From assembly GCA_034437515.1 (NCBI GenBank), contig DAOTTX010000169.1, positions 1-52,546 of the forward strand: a stretch of 52,546 nucleotides of DNA. Direction: 5' to 3'. Shown here piece by piece: positions 16,006-24,735 of this stretch. How positions within the stretch are numbered: the first letter of the stretch is position 1; each line of letters opens with the position of its first letter. Both the position numbers and the translations under genes were made by a program. Source of the stretch: DAOTTX01 sp034437515 (GTDB lineage Bacteria > Chloroflexota > Anaerolineae > Aggregatilineales > Phototrophicaceae). Under the pieces are notes generated by a model. The model was given only the letters and a program-made list of their open reading frames with translations, ran no database searches and had not been told where the DNA came from.

Positions 16006-17438
16006 GCGCGAGGCCCAGCCGCTCCAACCGGACGAAAACACTGCTCAGTGTGCTAGAATTTGCGCTCGATGTGCTGATGCTCATCGGCGGTTTTCTGCTG
16101 GGGTACGTCGCGTGGATTTCACTGCCGATGTTTGCTAATCCGCTCAACCCACCTTCGTTTGCCGCTTACGTGCCGACGATGATCTTACAGGTCATGTTAG
16201 TGGTGACGGTGTTTTATTTCTCCCGTCTTTATCATCAGCGGCGGGTGGTCAGCCGTATTGACTACGGGCGTAACATCTTCGGCGCGGTGACCATCGGCAT
16301 CACGCTGACTTACGGCCTGCAAGATTTTCTCTTCAAAAGTACACCGCTTGAGGTCGATTATCCCCGCCCGATGTTCGTCTATACATGGTTATTCAGTGTG
16401 TTGCTCATCGTCGCCGGGCGAGAGACGCACCGCATCCTGACATCGAGTGTACGCCGCCGGGGAATAGCGCGTGATAATCTGTTGATCGTCGGGGCTGGGC
16501 GCATCGCCCGTGATATTACCCAGCGCATTCTGGATAACCCCGAACTCGGTTACAACGTCATCGGTGTGGTGACCGGGCAGGTCAAACCGAAGGGGCATAT
16601 GGTCGGTGTGCCTATTCTCGGCTTGTATCCTGATCTGCCGGCAATCATCGACGATTATGGCGTGGAGCAGATCATCATTGCGCTACCGGATGCCAAACGC
16701 ACCGAACTCGTCGAACTGGTGACGTTGTGCCAGCGGGGGCGTGTCGATATTAAAGTCTACCCGGACATTTTCGCGTATATGGCAGGTGACATGAACGTCG
16801 ATGACCTGGGTGGGGCACCGCTGCTTACCGTGCGCGACATCGCGCTGCGCGGTTGGAAGCTCAGTCTCAAGCGTGGCCTGGATTTCTTCGGCGCGTTGTT
16901 CGGCCTGATCTTCCTCTCGCCGTTTATGCTGTTGGTCGCGCTGGCGATCCGGCTGGAATCCAAAGGGCCGATCTTTTACGCACAGGTGCGTACCGGCCTG
17001 GACGGACGCCCCTTCCCGGTGATTAAATTCCGTTCCATGCGGATCGACGCGGAATCCAGCGGCCCCGGCTGGACGGTCAAGGACGACCCGCGTGTGACGC
17101 GGGTGGGCCAGTTGCTGCGCCGCCTGGAGTTAGACGAATTGCCACAGTTGATTAACGTGCTGCTCGGTCAGATGAGCCTGGTCGGCCCACGTCCGGAGCG
17201 CCCGGTTTACGTGCAGCAATTCCGTGACCAGATCCCGCGTTACATGGAGCGTCACCGTGAAAAGGCCGGCATGACCGGCTGGGCGCAGGTCAACGGTTTG
17301 CGCGGCGATACCTCCATCACCGCCCGCACCAGCTATGATTTATGGTACGTCGAGAATTGGTCGCTGTGGCTAGATGTTAAGATCATACTCCGCACGATCT
17401 GGATGGTGATCATGCGCAAGAACAAGAATGCTTATTAG
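15789..17438 (+). CDS. Polyprenyl glycosylphosphotransferase
   Basis: Membrane enzyme that transfers a sugar phosphate to undecaprenyl phosphate, starting a surface or exopolysaccharide repeat unit (family knowledge). In order: hydrophilic N-terminus, membrane helices (about 85-210), a Rossmann-like middle domain (LLIVGAGRIARDI, about 230-360), a further membrane segment (RGLDFFGALFGLIFLSPFML) and the catalytic bacterial sugar transferase domain with FPVIKFRSMR, LDELPQLINVL, SLVGPRPERP and KAGMTGWAQVNGLRG. The 549-residue form starts at an ATG inside the glycosyltransferase gene. A GTG at 15897 is a shorter option, still overlapping, and the first membrane helix begins only after the overlap. 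The true start is unsettled. Confidence 0.88.
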   Translation: MARQKSREPEEQEGAVRVLPSDADLLQEALSKEDTLVAARVGAARADNEGRSPALERSTSFPDAGYERPAHVGARPSRSNRTKTLLSVLEFALDVLMLIGGFLLGYVAWISLPMFANPLNPPSFAAYVPTMILQVMLVVTVFYFSRLYHQRRVVSRIDYGRNIFGAVTIGITLTYGLQDFLFKSTPLEVDYPRPMFVYTWLFSVLLIVAGRETHRILTSSVRRRGIARDNLLIVGAGRIARDITQRILDNPELGYNVIGVVTGQVKPKGHMVGVPILGLYPDLPAIIDDYGVEQIIIALPDAKRTELVELVTLCQRGRVDIKVYPDIFAYMAGDMNVDDLGGAPLLTVRDIALRGWKLSLKRGLDFFGALFGLIFLSPFMLLVALAIRLESKGPIFYAQVRTGLDGRPFPVIKFRSMRIDAESSGPGWTVKDDPRVTRVGQLLRRLELDELPQLINVLLGQMSLVGPRPERPVYVQQFRDQIPRYMERHREKAGMTGWAQVNGLRGDTSITARTSYDLWYVENWSLWLDVKIILRTIWMVIMRKNKNAY

Positions 17439-17473
17439 GGCTGCACCGCACTCGACGGAGGGTTACCGCTATC

Positions 17474-17779
17474 GTGGAAATTGAGACGCTGGAAAAAGCC
17501 ATGCACGAGTTCGTGCGCAGCAAAGGCTGGTACGATCCCGACTCGCCCCGCCAGCAAACACCCAGGAACCTTGCCATATCGTTGGTGCTGGAAGCATCCG
17601 AGGTGTTGGAGCACTTCCAGTGGGGGGAAGCGTCGGCGGATCAAGATGAACTTGCCGGTGAACTGGCGGATGTGATGCTCTATCTGTTGCAGCTCGCCAG
17701 CATCAGTGAGATCGACCTCGGTCAAGCGGTGCTGGATAAGCTCGCGCTCAACCAGCAGCGTACCTGGGACGAAGACTGA
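17474..17779 (+). CDS. MazG-like nucleotide pyrophosphohydrolase
   Basis: Small all-alpha NTP pyrophosphatase of 101 residues that would hydrolyse non-canonical or excess nucleoside triphosphates (dCTPase/RS21-C6-like group). The metal-binding pattern ExxE...ExxD is visible as EASEVLEHFQW (about 40-50) and ELADVMLYLLQLA (about 63-75). The start is GTG, preceded by GGAGGG at a slightly long distance. It follows the sugar-transferase gene after 35 bases and could share its transcript; proS follows behind its own likely promoter. The substrate cannot be told from sequence. Confidence 0.85.
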   Translation: MEIETLEKAMHEFVRSKGWYDPDSPRQQTPRNLAISLVLEASEVLEHFQWGEASADQDELAGELADVMLYLLQLASISEIDLGQAVLDKLALNQQRTWDED

Positions 17780-17794
17780 CATCGAAACTAACTA

Positions 17795-17823
17795 CTGCCA
17801 ACAAACCAACTTCCCCCTATAAT
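17795..17823 (+). promoter_or_regulatory. Likely proS promoter
   Basis: TATAAT (17818-17823) with CTGCCA 17 bases upstream lies 44 bases before the proS start. The -10 is perfect and the -35 weak. Confidence 0.5.
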
Positions 17824-17866
17824 AACCGCCGTTGTCGATCACAAACGAACTGAAGGAAATCATCAT

Positions 17867-19306
17867 ATGTCATCTCAGGGCGTCACACCACAAAGCCAGG
17901 ACTTCGCCAAGTGGTATAACGAAATCGTTTATAAGGCCGATCTCGCCGCGCAGTCATCGGTGCGTGGATGTATCATCATCAAACCGTATGGTTATGAATT
18001 ATGGGAAGGGATCAAAAACGCGCTTGATTCACGCTTTAAGGCGACCGGGCATCAGAACGCCTACTTCCCGCTGTTCATCCCGGAAAGCTACCTGCACCGT
18101 GAGGCCGAACACATCGAAGGCTTCAGCCCGGAGCTTGCGGTCGTCACCCACGCCGGCGGCAAAAAACTCGATGAACCTTATGTCGTCCGTCCAACATCGG
18201 AGACGATCATCGGTGAGTCGTTCAGCCAGTGGATTCAATCTTACCGGGATCTGCCGCTGCTAATCAACCAGTGGGCTAACGTCGTCCGTTGGGAACTGCG
18301 CACCCGTCCATTTTTGCGCACGTCCGAGTTCTTATGGCAGGAAGGTCACACCGCCCACATCACCGAGGAAGAGGCCGAAGCCGAAACCATGCAGATGCTC
18401 GACATCTACGCCGAGGTTGCAACCGACCTCGCCGCTATCCCGGTGGTGAAGGGACTCAAGAGCAATATTGAACGCTTCGCCGGGGCGTTGCGTACCTACA
18501 CCATCGAAGCTATGATGCGGGATAAGAAGGCGCTGCAATCCGCGACCAGCCACAATTTAGGGCAGAACTTCGCCAAAGCCTTTGATATCAAATATCTCTC
18601 TGCGGATAATATCGAGGAATACTGCTGGACGACTTCGTGGGGGATGAGCACACGCATGGTCGGGGCGGTGGTGATGGCACACGGCGATGATAAGGGGTTG
18701 CGCTTGCCGCCACGTCTCGCACCGATTCAGGTGGCGGTAGTGCCGATCTTCAAAAACGACGACGAGCGATCCGCGGTGATGGCGGTCGCCGATAATCTCG
18801 CCGCCCAACTGCGTGAGGCCGGGGTGCGCTTGCACGTGGACACCCGCGACGAAAGCCCCGGCTTCAAGTTCAATGATTGGGAAATGCGCGGGGTCCCGCT
18901 CCGTATGGAGATCGGGCCGAAGGATGTTGAGAAGGGCAGCGTCGTGCTGGCCCGGCGAGACATCCCCGGTCGTGAGGGCAAACAGTTTGTTGACCAGAAC
19001 GGCATCGCAGCGACGGTCAAAGACTTGCTCGACCAGATACACGACAACATGCTGCAACAGGCGACCGAGTTCCGCGACGAGAACATCCACGATGCCGAAG
19101 ACTATAACAACTTCCGAGGTGTGGTTGGTCGCGGGGGCTGGGCGCGTGTGTGGTGGGCTGGCACCGACGACGACGAACGCAAACTCAAAGAAGAGACCGG
19201 CGCGAGCCTGCGCTGCTATCCGCTGGAGCAACCGGGCGGTGAGGGACAATGTTTCTATACCGGTGAACCGGCACAGCGGGTCGCATTGTTCGCTAAAGCC
19301 TATTAA
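17867..19306 (+). CDS. proS: Prolyl-tRNA synthetase, archaeal/eukaryotic type
   Basis: Class II aminoacyl-tRNA synthetase charging tRNA-Pro. At 479 residues it is the short form without the bacterial editing insertion. It shows class II motif 2 (VRWELRTRPFLRTSEFLWQE, about 141-160) and motif 3 (GMSTRMVGAVVMAHGDDKGL, about 259-278), followed by an anticodon-binding domain (PIQVAVVPIF onward) and a C-terminal domain ending in the aromatic residue (AKAY) typical of this type. GAAGGAAATC precedes the ATG. This type is common in Chloroflexota and several other bacterial phyla. It is flanked by its own promoter and a hairpin downstream. Confidence 0.96.
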   Translation: MSSQGVTPQSQDFAKWYNEIVYKADLAAQSSVRGCIIIKPYGYELWEGIKNALDSRFKATGHQNAYFPLFIPESYLHREAEHIEGFSPELAVVTHAGGKKLDEPYVVRPTSETIIGESFSQWIQSYRDLPLLINQWANVVRWELRTRPFLRTSEFLWQEGHTAHITEEEAEAETMQMLDIYAEVATDLAAIPVVKGLKSNIERFAGALRTYTIEAMMRDKKALQSATSHNLGQNFAKAFDIKYLSADNIEEYCWTTSWGMSTRMVGAVVMAHGDDKGLRLPPRLAPIQVAVVPIFKNDDERSAVMAVADNLAAQLREAGVRLHVDTRDESPGFKFNDWEMRGVPLRMEIGPKDVEKGSVVLARRDIPGREGKQFVDQNGIAATVKDLLDQIHDNMLQQATEFRDENIHDAEDYNNFRGVVGRGGWARVWWAGTDDDERKLKEETGASLRCYPLEQPGGEGQCFYTGEPAQRVALFAKAY

Positions 19307-19319
19307 AATCACCCACTGT

Positions 19320-19341
19320 GGAGGGGGCATTGTCCCCCTCC
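19320..19341 (+). terminator. GC-rich hairpin after proS
   Basis: An 8-bp perfect stem (ggaggggg / ccccctcc) with a 6-base loop lies 13 bases after the proS stop. No T-run follows, so termination may be weak or the hairpin may act in 3'-end protection. Confidence 0.45.
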
Positions 19342-19502
19342 GCCCCCGCTATTGCCGAGGTTTATCATAGTTCTAACACATATTTAACGTTATTTTCTCT
19401 ATAATCAAAGTTGGTATGCCTATTATATGAATAGTTGAAAACGTTTACATACGTTGTGCATTTTGGCACAATTCGATTGATATTTCTTGTCAAAATGAAC
19501 GC

Positions 19503-19530
19503 TTGAACGCTTTTTCGACTTTGTTAGAAT
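19503..19530 (+). promoter_or_regulatory. Likely promoter of the NYN gene
   Basis: TTGAAC and TAGAAT are separated by 16 bases, a fair sigma-A match. Transcription would start near 19537, giving a leader of about 135 bases before the NYN start codon. Confidence 0.5.
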
Positions 19531-19593
19531 CACTATAAGGATATATCATAGAATCTAAAAGATTTTTCTTATTAACTTAGGGCTCTTTTTGTC

Positions 19594-19641
19594 ATGCTTC
19601 ATTTTTTTATCATAGACGTATTTGTCCTACCAACATCTTGA
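19594..19641 (+). other. Possible leader peptide
   Basis: An ATG opens 15 codons (hydrophobic, MLHFFIIDVFVLPTS) and the TGA stop falls in the loop and first bases of the right arm of the terminator hairpin. A ribosome translating it would melt the left arm of the hairpin. The ribosome site (TAGGG, 11 bases away) is weak, so this is a hypothesis based on position. Confidence 0.25.
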
Positions 19642-19659
19642 TGTTGGTTGGATTTTTTT
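19625..19659 (+). terminator. Intrinsic terminator directly before the NYN start
   Basis: The arms tcctaccaacatc and gatgttggttgga pair over 13 positions with one T-T mismatch. Seven T residues follow immediately (19653-19659). It lies downstream of the likely promoter and just upstream of the AGGAA ribosome site and start codon, so it should act as an attenuator rather than as the end of proS. Confidence 0.7.
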
Positions 19660-19672
19660 AGGAATAGGATTA

Positions 19673-21817
19673 ATGGCCGCTTATTTAATTGTTGATGTCG
19701 ATGACTTGCTGGAGCATTTCCGGAGTCGTTCGATAACCGTAGATATGCAAGAATTCGCCGTTGGGCTGCGTGGTAGTGCTGCACTGGCCGCCGGTTTAGC
19801 CAGTGTAGATCGTTTGCGCACCATCGCCGTTGCCAATTGGCACACGCACATGAAACAGGGCACCATCGACCTGCAATATGTCTTCAAAGCCGCCGGTTAC
19901 GATACCTTCGATATGCCCCGTCGTGATACGCTGGCGGATGCACTCATCGTGCATTACTTCTCATACGATCCCGACCCGATTGATGAATTGGTGCTCGCCA
20001 CGACCAGCCGTGATCTGCTGCCGGTGATCCGCCGGGTTAAGGTCACGCGCAATGCCCGCATCCGCATGTGGGGGTCTGAAGATGTGCTCAAGGGGACGGA
20101 ATTCGAGGACGATGTTGTCTTCCAACCGTTAGAAACGCTCCTGGGCTTGCAGACGAAAAATGTCGCAGTTTACATCGACTTTGAGAATATCGCCATCAGC
20201 TTGAACGAACAGGGCTTCGTGGTCAACCTTGACCACCTGATTGACCGCATCGTGACACAGGCGAAGGCGCACGGTCTGGTCGTCAAAATGGCGGCCTATG
20301 CACCCTGGGGGCAGCGCGGCACGCTCCCGCCGATGGTAGACTCGAACGGACGTGAGGTCGCCGATGAAGCACCCAGCCGCCTGGCGTTGGCAAATATCGA
20401 CCCGGTGTTTAACCTGCCGGGTAAAAACAGCGCGGATATTCGCATTGCCCGTGATGTATTGACCGATTCCACCCATGCGGACGCGGCAGATGTTTACATC
20501 CTCGCCAGTGGTGACCGTGATTTCAACGATGTGCTGAATACCCTGCTCAAGCGCAATATGACGGTCATCCTGTGGGGGGTGCGCGGCAGCACCAGCCGTA
20601 TATTGGAGAAGAACGCGAGCATCAATGTCGAATACATTGACGACTTCACCAATCTGCAAACCCATCAATCGCTGAGTACCATCAACGTCGCTGAAGATTC
20701 CATCGATGACTTCACGCCCTCACAATGGACGAGCGTTATCATCCAGTTGGACCGGATGACGCAGGAGATGCAAAACGATTCGGTTTCGATCCGTCAGCTT
20801 GTGGAGCAATTGCAGGAGGTCGGTGCGGTGATCTCACGTCCACGCGGCGAAGATCTGGTTTCACAGGCGATTTCGCTGGGCATCCTCAAGCCGATTTCGA
20901 CCAGCGGACACATCATCGTCAACGCCAATCATCCCATCGTGGATAAAACACGTCTGATCCGCGAACGTGTGATGCGCCGGGTAGAAAACACACTTTATGT
21001 GCGCAACTGGGAATACGTCAACTATGGCTTCTTGCTCAAAGGGTTGGCGATGGATCGTGAACTTGACCGCCCCGGCTGCAATAGCGACGATCAATGGCGC
21101 TCACACTGGATCGACGCCCTCGTCCGTGAGCGCCTGTTAGAGCGGCAGCTCGTCCCGCACCGGCACAACCCGGAAGACCTCGTCCCGGTGATTAAGCTGC
21201 ATAGCGACCACCAGAGCGGCCCACCCGCCGCCGAACTCGACGGCAATGACACTGATATGTCCGAAGATGACGGTTATGACTGGTCAGACACGACGATGGA
21301 GGAACTCGAAGAATACGATTCCGACACCGCTTACATGGTTTACCGCATCGTGGTGAGCATCGAGCAGTTTACCAGCTTTCGTAATTTCGGCTGGTGTCCG
21401 TTGGGGAGCTTACACCGGCGGTTGCGTGCCTTTGATACGGGTATGTCGTTCCAACGAGCGGTGGAATACCTCGTTGACAATGACACGGCAGAGGTCAAAG
21501 AGTACCCCAACCCGCAGAGCAATTACAACACGAAGGGCATTTCATTAGACGCGAACGCACCCATCTCGCGTGAGATTTTGGCCCAGCGAGATAAGTTCAT
21601 CCAACTTTTGCTCGAACTTTATGAGAACAACCAGCTCATTTCCCAGCAAAGCATTCGCACGCTTGACAATAACCATCGCTGGAATCTCGACCTGTGGTTT
21701 TCGATCATGGAGACAGAAAACGTACTTAATGCGCTGCCGGGGCGGGCGGGCGTTTACAGCCTGTTTCGGACGCATCATACCGTGAACCTCGTCAGTGAAG
21801 CGCAAGATGTGAGCTAA
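19673..21817 (+). CDS. Tandem NYN-domain RNase-like protein
   Basis: 714-residue protein. The first about 150 residues look like a divergent NYN/PIN-like domain: YLIVDVDDLLEHF, then TLADALIV and LVLATTSRDLLPVI. Residues about 163-330 are a canonical NYN (LabA-like) domain with VYIDFENIAISL, SADIRIARDVL and YILASGDRDFNDVL, which supply the acidic residues expected to bind metal and cleave RNA. The rest (about 360-714) probably includes winged-helix/OST-HTH-like repeats (SIRQLVEQLQEVGAVISRPR; LHRRLRAFDTGMSF) split by an acidic linker near 530-560. ATG 19673 is chosen because AGGAATAG precedes it and the domain begins there; a TTG at 19622 would pass through the terminator. The RNA target is unknown. 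Confidence 0.8.
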   Translation: MAAYLIVDVDDLLEHFRSRSITVDMQEFAVGLRGSAALAAGLASVDRLRTIAVANWHTHMKQGTIDLQYVFKAAGYDTFDMPRRDTLADALIVHYFSYDPDPIDELVLATTSRDLLPVIRRVKVTRNARIRMWGSEDVLKGTEFEDDVVFQPLETLLGLQTKNVAVYIDFENIAISLNEQGFVVNLDHLIDRIVTQAKAHGLVVKMAAYAPWGQRGTLPPMVDSNGREVADEAPSRLALANIDPVFNLPGKNSADIRIARDVLTDSTHADAADVYILASGDRDFNDVLNTLLKRNMTVILWGVRGSTSRILEKNASINVEYIDDFTNLQTHQSLSTINVAEDSIDDFTPSQWTSVIIQLDRMTQEMQNDSVSIRQLVEQLQEVGAVISRPRGEDLVSQAISLGILKPISTSGHIIVNANHPIVDKTRLIRERVMRRVENTLYVRNWEYVNYGFLLKGLAMDRELDRPGCNSDDQWRSHWIDALVRERLLERQLVPHRHNPEDLVPVIKLHSDHQSGPPAAELDGNDTDMSEDDGYDWSDTTMEELEEYDSDTAYMVYRIVVSIEQFTSFRNFGWCPLGSLHRRLRAFDTGMSFQRAVEYLVDNDTAEVKEYPNPQSNYNTKGISLDANAPISREILAQRDKFIQLLLELYENNQLISQQSIRTLDNNHRWNLDLWFSIMETENVLNALPGRAGVYSLFRTHHTVNLVSEAQDVS

Positions 21818-21827
21818 TTTCTACCTA

Positions 21828-21856
21828 TTGGCAGTCGATACTGGCTCTGTTATAAT
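21828..21856 (+). promoter_or_regulatory. rpsO promoter
   Basis: TTGGCA and a perfect TATAAT are separated by 17 bases. Transcription would start near 21863, leaving about 70 bases of leader with a short self-complementary part (cgac ... gtcg, about 21871-21888) where S15 could bind its own mRNA. The binding idea is inference. Confidence 0.72.
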
Positions 21857-21932
21857 TCGTTAGTCTTAACCGACCGGTGGGCTAGTCGCTCCAGCCTACA
21901 AGGTGACATACGATTATCAAGGACGGCATTGA

Positions 21933-22202
21933 ATGTCTTTAATAACACAAAGCAAAGAACAAATCATTGAGGAGTACGCCCGTCATGGCAAAGATACGGG
22001 GTCTCCTGAAGTCCAGATCGCGTTGTTGACGAAGCGCATCAAACAGTTGACGGAACACCTGAAGTTACACCCGCTAGATCAGCATTCCCGTCGTGGGTTG
22101 CTCAAGCTGGTGGGCCAGCGTAGACGCCATCTGCGCTACATCAGCCGGAAAGACCCGGAATCTTACCGTGAACTGCTTCAGCGTCTTGGGCTGCGCCGGT
22201 AA
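21933..22202 (+). CDS. rpsO: Ribosomal protein uS15
   Basis: Small-subunit ribosomal protein that binds the central domain of 16S rRNA. It has 89 residues, exactly the family length. Family motifs: HGKDTGSPEVQIALLTKRIK (19-38), LKLHPLDQHSRRGLLKLVGQ and RRRHLRYISRKDPE. It has its own promoter and is followed by a terminator hairpin, then pnp, the widespread rpsO-pnp pairing. Confidence 0.97.
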   Translation: MSLITQSKEQIIEEYARHGKDTGSPEVQIALLTKRIKQLTEHLKLHPLDQHSRRGLLKLVGQRRRHLRYISRKDPESYRELLQRLGLRR

Positions 22203-22222
22203 TGCGATTAGCGGCCTTTTAC

Positions 22223-22255
22223 AAGCGCGTTTGTGGGGGCACGAACGCGCTTTCT
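22223..22255 (+). terminator. Terminator hairpin between rpsO and pnp
   Basis: A 13-position stem (aagcgcgtttgtg / cacgaacgcgctt, one T-G wobble) with a GGGG loop is followed by TTTCT. It lies 21 bases after rpsO. The short T-run suggests partial readthrough into pnp; it could also be a processing site. Confidence 0.65.
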
Positions 22256-22407
22256 CGAGAAGTTTGATCTATCAGCAATAAAGCTGATATGCAATCAAAG
22301 GCGTACCTGGTCAGGCAGGAATTGGGGTTTGAGGTTAAACGTAGGTTTGACATCACATCCCAGTCCCTGGTTGTTCGGTGCGCCTCATTTTTATATATGG
22401 AGGCGAT

Positions 22408-24711
22408 ATGGTAGAAGCATCAAAACAAGAAGTACATGAAGTCACTGGCACCCTTGCCGGTGAAGAAATTGCGATTGAGACAGGGCGTCTGGCGGAGCAA
22501 GCCGGCGGTGCCGTGACGATCCGCATCGGTGATACGATGTTGTTCGCAACCGCTACGATGAGCCGCAGTGCGCGTGAAGGGCTTGATTTCTTCCCGCTCA
22601 GCGTGGATTACGAGGAAAAATTATACGCCGCCGGGCGCATCCCCGGCAGCTTCTTCCGGCGTGAAGGCCGGCCTTCGGAACAAGCGATCTTGATCTCCCG
22701 TGTGATTGACCGCACGCTGCGCCCGCTGTTCCCCAATAACATGCGCAACGAAGTGCAGATGATCTTGATGTCCCTCAGCCACGACCAGGAGCATCAGGTC
22801 GATATGATCGGCATCATCGCGGCGAGTGCGGCGCTGTTGATCTCCGACATCCCGTGGAACGGCCCGGTCGCCGGTGCGCGTATCGGTATGATCGACGGTA
22901 AACTTGTCGTCAATCCCACCCATTCCGACATGGAAAACAGCGAACTCGACCTGCGCGTTTCCGGTACGGAAGACGCCATTAACATGGTGGAATGTGGCGC
23001 ACACGAAATCGACGAAGAAACTATGATCGAGGCGCTAGAACTGGCGCACGACACCATCAAACCGTTGATCGCGCTGCAAAAAGAGCTGGCGGCGAAGGTC
23101 AGCAAAGAAAAAGGGGAGATCGCCGAAAAAGCAACCGACGACGCCCTCGCTGCTGAGGTCGCCGCAAAAGTGCGCGATCAGATCCAGCAGATCATCGCGG
23201 AGCATACCACCCGCGACGGACGTAACGAGGCCGTCGAGGAAGTGCGTACCGCGCTGATGGAAGAATATGAGGCGCTCAACCAAACCATCGAGAACGAGGA
23301 CGAGAAGAAGTCGATCAAGTTGGTGCGCGAAGCCCTCAACGATGTTGTCAAAGACGAGGTGCGCCGCCGTATCGTTGACGAAGGCATCCGCCCGGATGGA
23401 CGTGGCTACACCGAACTCCGTGAACTGAGCGCCGACGTAAGTCTTGTGCCGCGTGTACATGGGTCCGGTTTGTTTAAGCGTGGTCAGACGCAGGTTTTGA
23501 CCATCGCCACGCTGGGCACCCCGCGTGACTCACAGGATCTTGACGGCCTCTCCCCGGATGACAACAAGCGGTATCTGCATCATTACAACTTCCCACCTTA
23601 CAGCACCGGCGAAACCCGGATGCTGCGCGGCCCGAAACGCCGTGAAATCGGCCATGGCGCACTGGCGGAAACGGCGCTGGTCAACATGCTGCCACCGGAA
23701 GACGAGTTCCCGTATACCGTGCGTGTGGTCAGCGAGGTGATGAGTTCCAACGGCAGCACCTCAATGGCGAGTGTGTGTGGCAGTACGCTGGCGCTGATGG
23801 ATGCTGGTGTGCCGATTATCCGTCCGGTCGCCGGGATTGCAATGGGTCTCATCAAAGAGGGTGATAAAGTTGCTGTGCTGACCGACATTCAAGGGCTTGA
23901 AGATCACATCGGTGATATGGACTTCAAGGTCGCCGGGACGGAAAAGGGCATTACCGCACTACAGATGGACATCAAGATCACCGGCGTCTCAGGTGAGGTC
24001 ATGCGTAAGGCGTTGCGACAAGCGTTAGAAGCTCGCCTGAAGATCCTCGATGTGATGAAAGCTACCATTGCGGAACCGCGCACCGAGATGAACGACTATG
24101 CGCCACGCATGGAGACGATCAAGATCGACCAGGAGAAGATCGGCGCGGTGATCGGGCCGGGCGGTAAGATCATTCGTAGCATCCAGGAAGACACCGGCGC
24201 GAAGATCGACATCGAAGAGGATGGCACTGTGTTCGTCGCCGGGCCGGATGGCCCTTCGGTCGCTGTTGCGATGGAACGCATCCGCGAACTGACCGAAGAT
24301 GTCGAAATCGGGCGGATCTACACCGGCAAGGTCAACCGGGTGGAGCCTTACGGCGTGTTCGTCGAATTGCTACCCGGTCGTGATGGGTTGGTGCATATCT
24401 CCCAGTTGGCGGATTACCGTGTGGAGAAGGTCGAAGACGAGGTTAAGCTGCATGACGAGATTATGGTCATGGTGACCGATGTCGATTCCTCCGGTAAGAT
24501 CCGTCTGAGCCGGCAGGCCGTGCTCGAAGGCTGGACGGCTGAAGAAGCCCGTGAGCGTGACAGCCGGGGCGGTGGTGGCAATCGTGGTGGTGGCAATCGC
24601 GATGGCGGCAATCGCGGTGGCGGCAATCGCGGTGGCGGCAATCGCGATGGCGGCAATCGTGGTGGTGGCAATCGCGGTAGCGGCAATCGTGGTGGCGGCA
24701 ACCGTCGCTAA
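22408..24711 (+). CDS. pnp: Polyribonucleotide nucleotidyltransferase
   Basis: 3'-to-5' phosphorolytic exoribonuclease of mRNA decay, 767 residues. In order: first RNase PH domain (about 10-230), alpha-helical linker rich in Glu/Lys, second RNase PH domain (SLVPRVHGSGLFKRGQTQVL onward, with the catalytic region TDIQGLEDHIGDMDFKVAGT), KH domain (IGAVIGPGGKIIRSIQEDTG) and S1 domain (GRIYTGKVNRVEPYGVFVEL). The C-terminus is an unusual Gly/Asn/Arg tail of nine GGGNR-like pentapeptides. ATG 22408 is chosen because GGAGGCG precedes it; an upstream in-frame ATG has no ribosome site. Confidence 0.96.
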   Translation: MVEASKQEVHEVTGTLAGEEIAIETGRLAEQAGGAVTIRIGDTMLFATATMSRSAREGLDFFPLSVDYEEKLYAAGRIPGSFFRREGRPSEQAILISRVIDRTLRPLFPNNMRNEVQMILMSLSHDQEHQVDMIGIIAASAALLISDIPWNGPVAGARIGMIDGKLVVNPTHSDMENSELDLRVSGTEDAINMVECGAHEIDEETMIEALELAHDTIKPLIALQKELAAKVSKEKGEIAEKATDDALAAEVAAKVRDQIQQIIAEHTTRDGRNEAVEEVRTALMEEYEALNQTIENEDEKKSIKLVREALNDVVKDEVRRRIVDEGIRPDGRGYTELRELSADVSLVPRVHGSGLFKRGQTQVLTIATLGTPRDSQDLDGLSPDDNKRYLHHYNFPPYSTGETRMLRGPKRREIGHGALAETALVNMLPPEDEFPYTVRVVSEVMSSNGSTSMASVCGSTLALMDAGVPIIRPVAGIAMGLIKEGDKVAVLTDIQGLEDHIGDMDFKVAGTEKGITALQMDIKITGVSGEVMRKALRQALEARLKILDVMKATIAEPRTEMNDYAPRMETIKIDQEKIGAVIGPGGKIIRSIQEDTGAKIDIEEDGTVFVAGPDGPSVAVAMERIRELTEDVEIGRIYTGKVNRVEPYGVFVELLPGRDGLVHISQLADYRVEKVEDEVKLHDEIMVMVTDVDSSGKIRLSRQAVLEGWTAEEARERDSRGGGGNRGGGNRDGGNRGGGNRGGGNRDGGNRGGGNRGSGNRGGGNRR
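24571..24705 (+). repeat. 15-bp tandem repeat encoding GGGNR units
   Basis: Nine direct 15-bp units (consensus ggtggcggcaatcgc) encode GGGNR, with DGGNR twice and GSGNR once. Third-position changes are scattered among the units, so the array is not freshly expanded. The product is an RGG-like, positively charged flexible tail at the end of PNPase. Confidence 0.9.
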
Positions 24712-24735
24712 ACCGACCAGCTAAGTGATCTCGAA

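Larger units (their letters stand above)
19307..19672 (+). promoter_or_regulatory. AT-rich leader region before the NYN gene
   Basis: 366 bases without a protein gene of normal size, clearly richer in A and T than its neighbours. In order it holds a GC-rich hairpin just after proS, an AT-rich stretch, a likely promoter (19503-19530), a possible 15-codon leader peptide (19594-19641) and an intrinsic terminator (19625-19659) that ends 13 bases before the next start codon. The layout is that of an attenuated leader. Confidence 0.55.

Noticed and set aside
17832..18263. Second plus-strand frame over the start of proS
   Set aside because: It is Ser/Arg-rich, out of frame with a certain synthetase, and has no family features.
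24571..24705. CRISPR array
   Set aside because: The 15-bp units are directly adjacent, without spacers, and lie in frame inside pnp.
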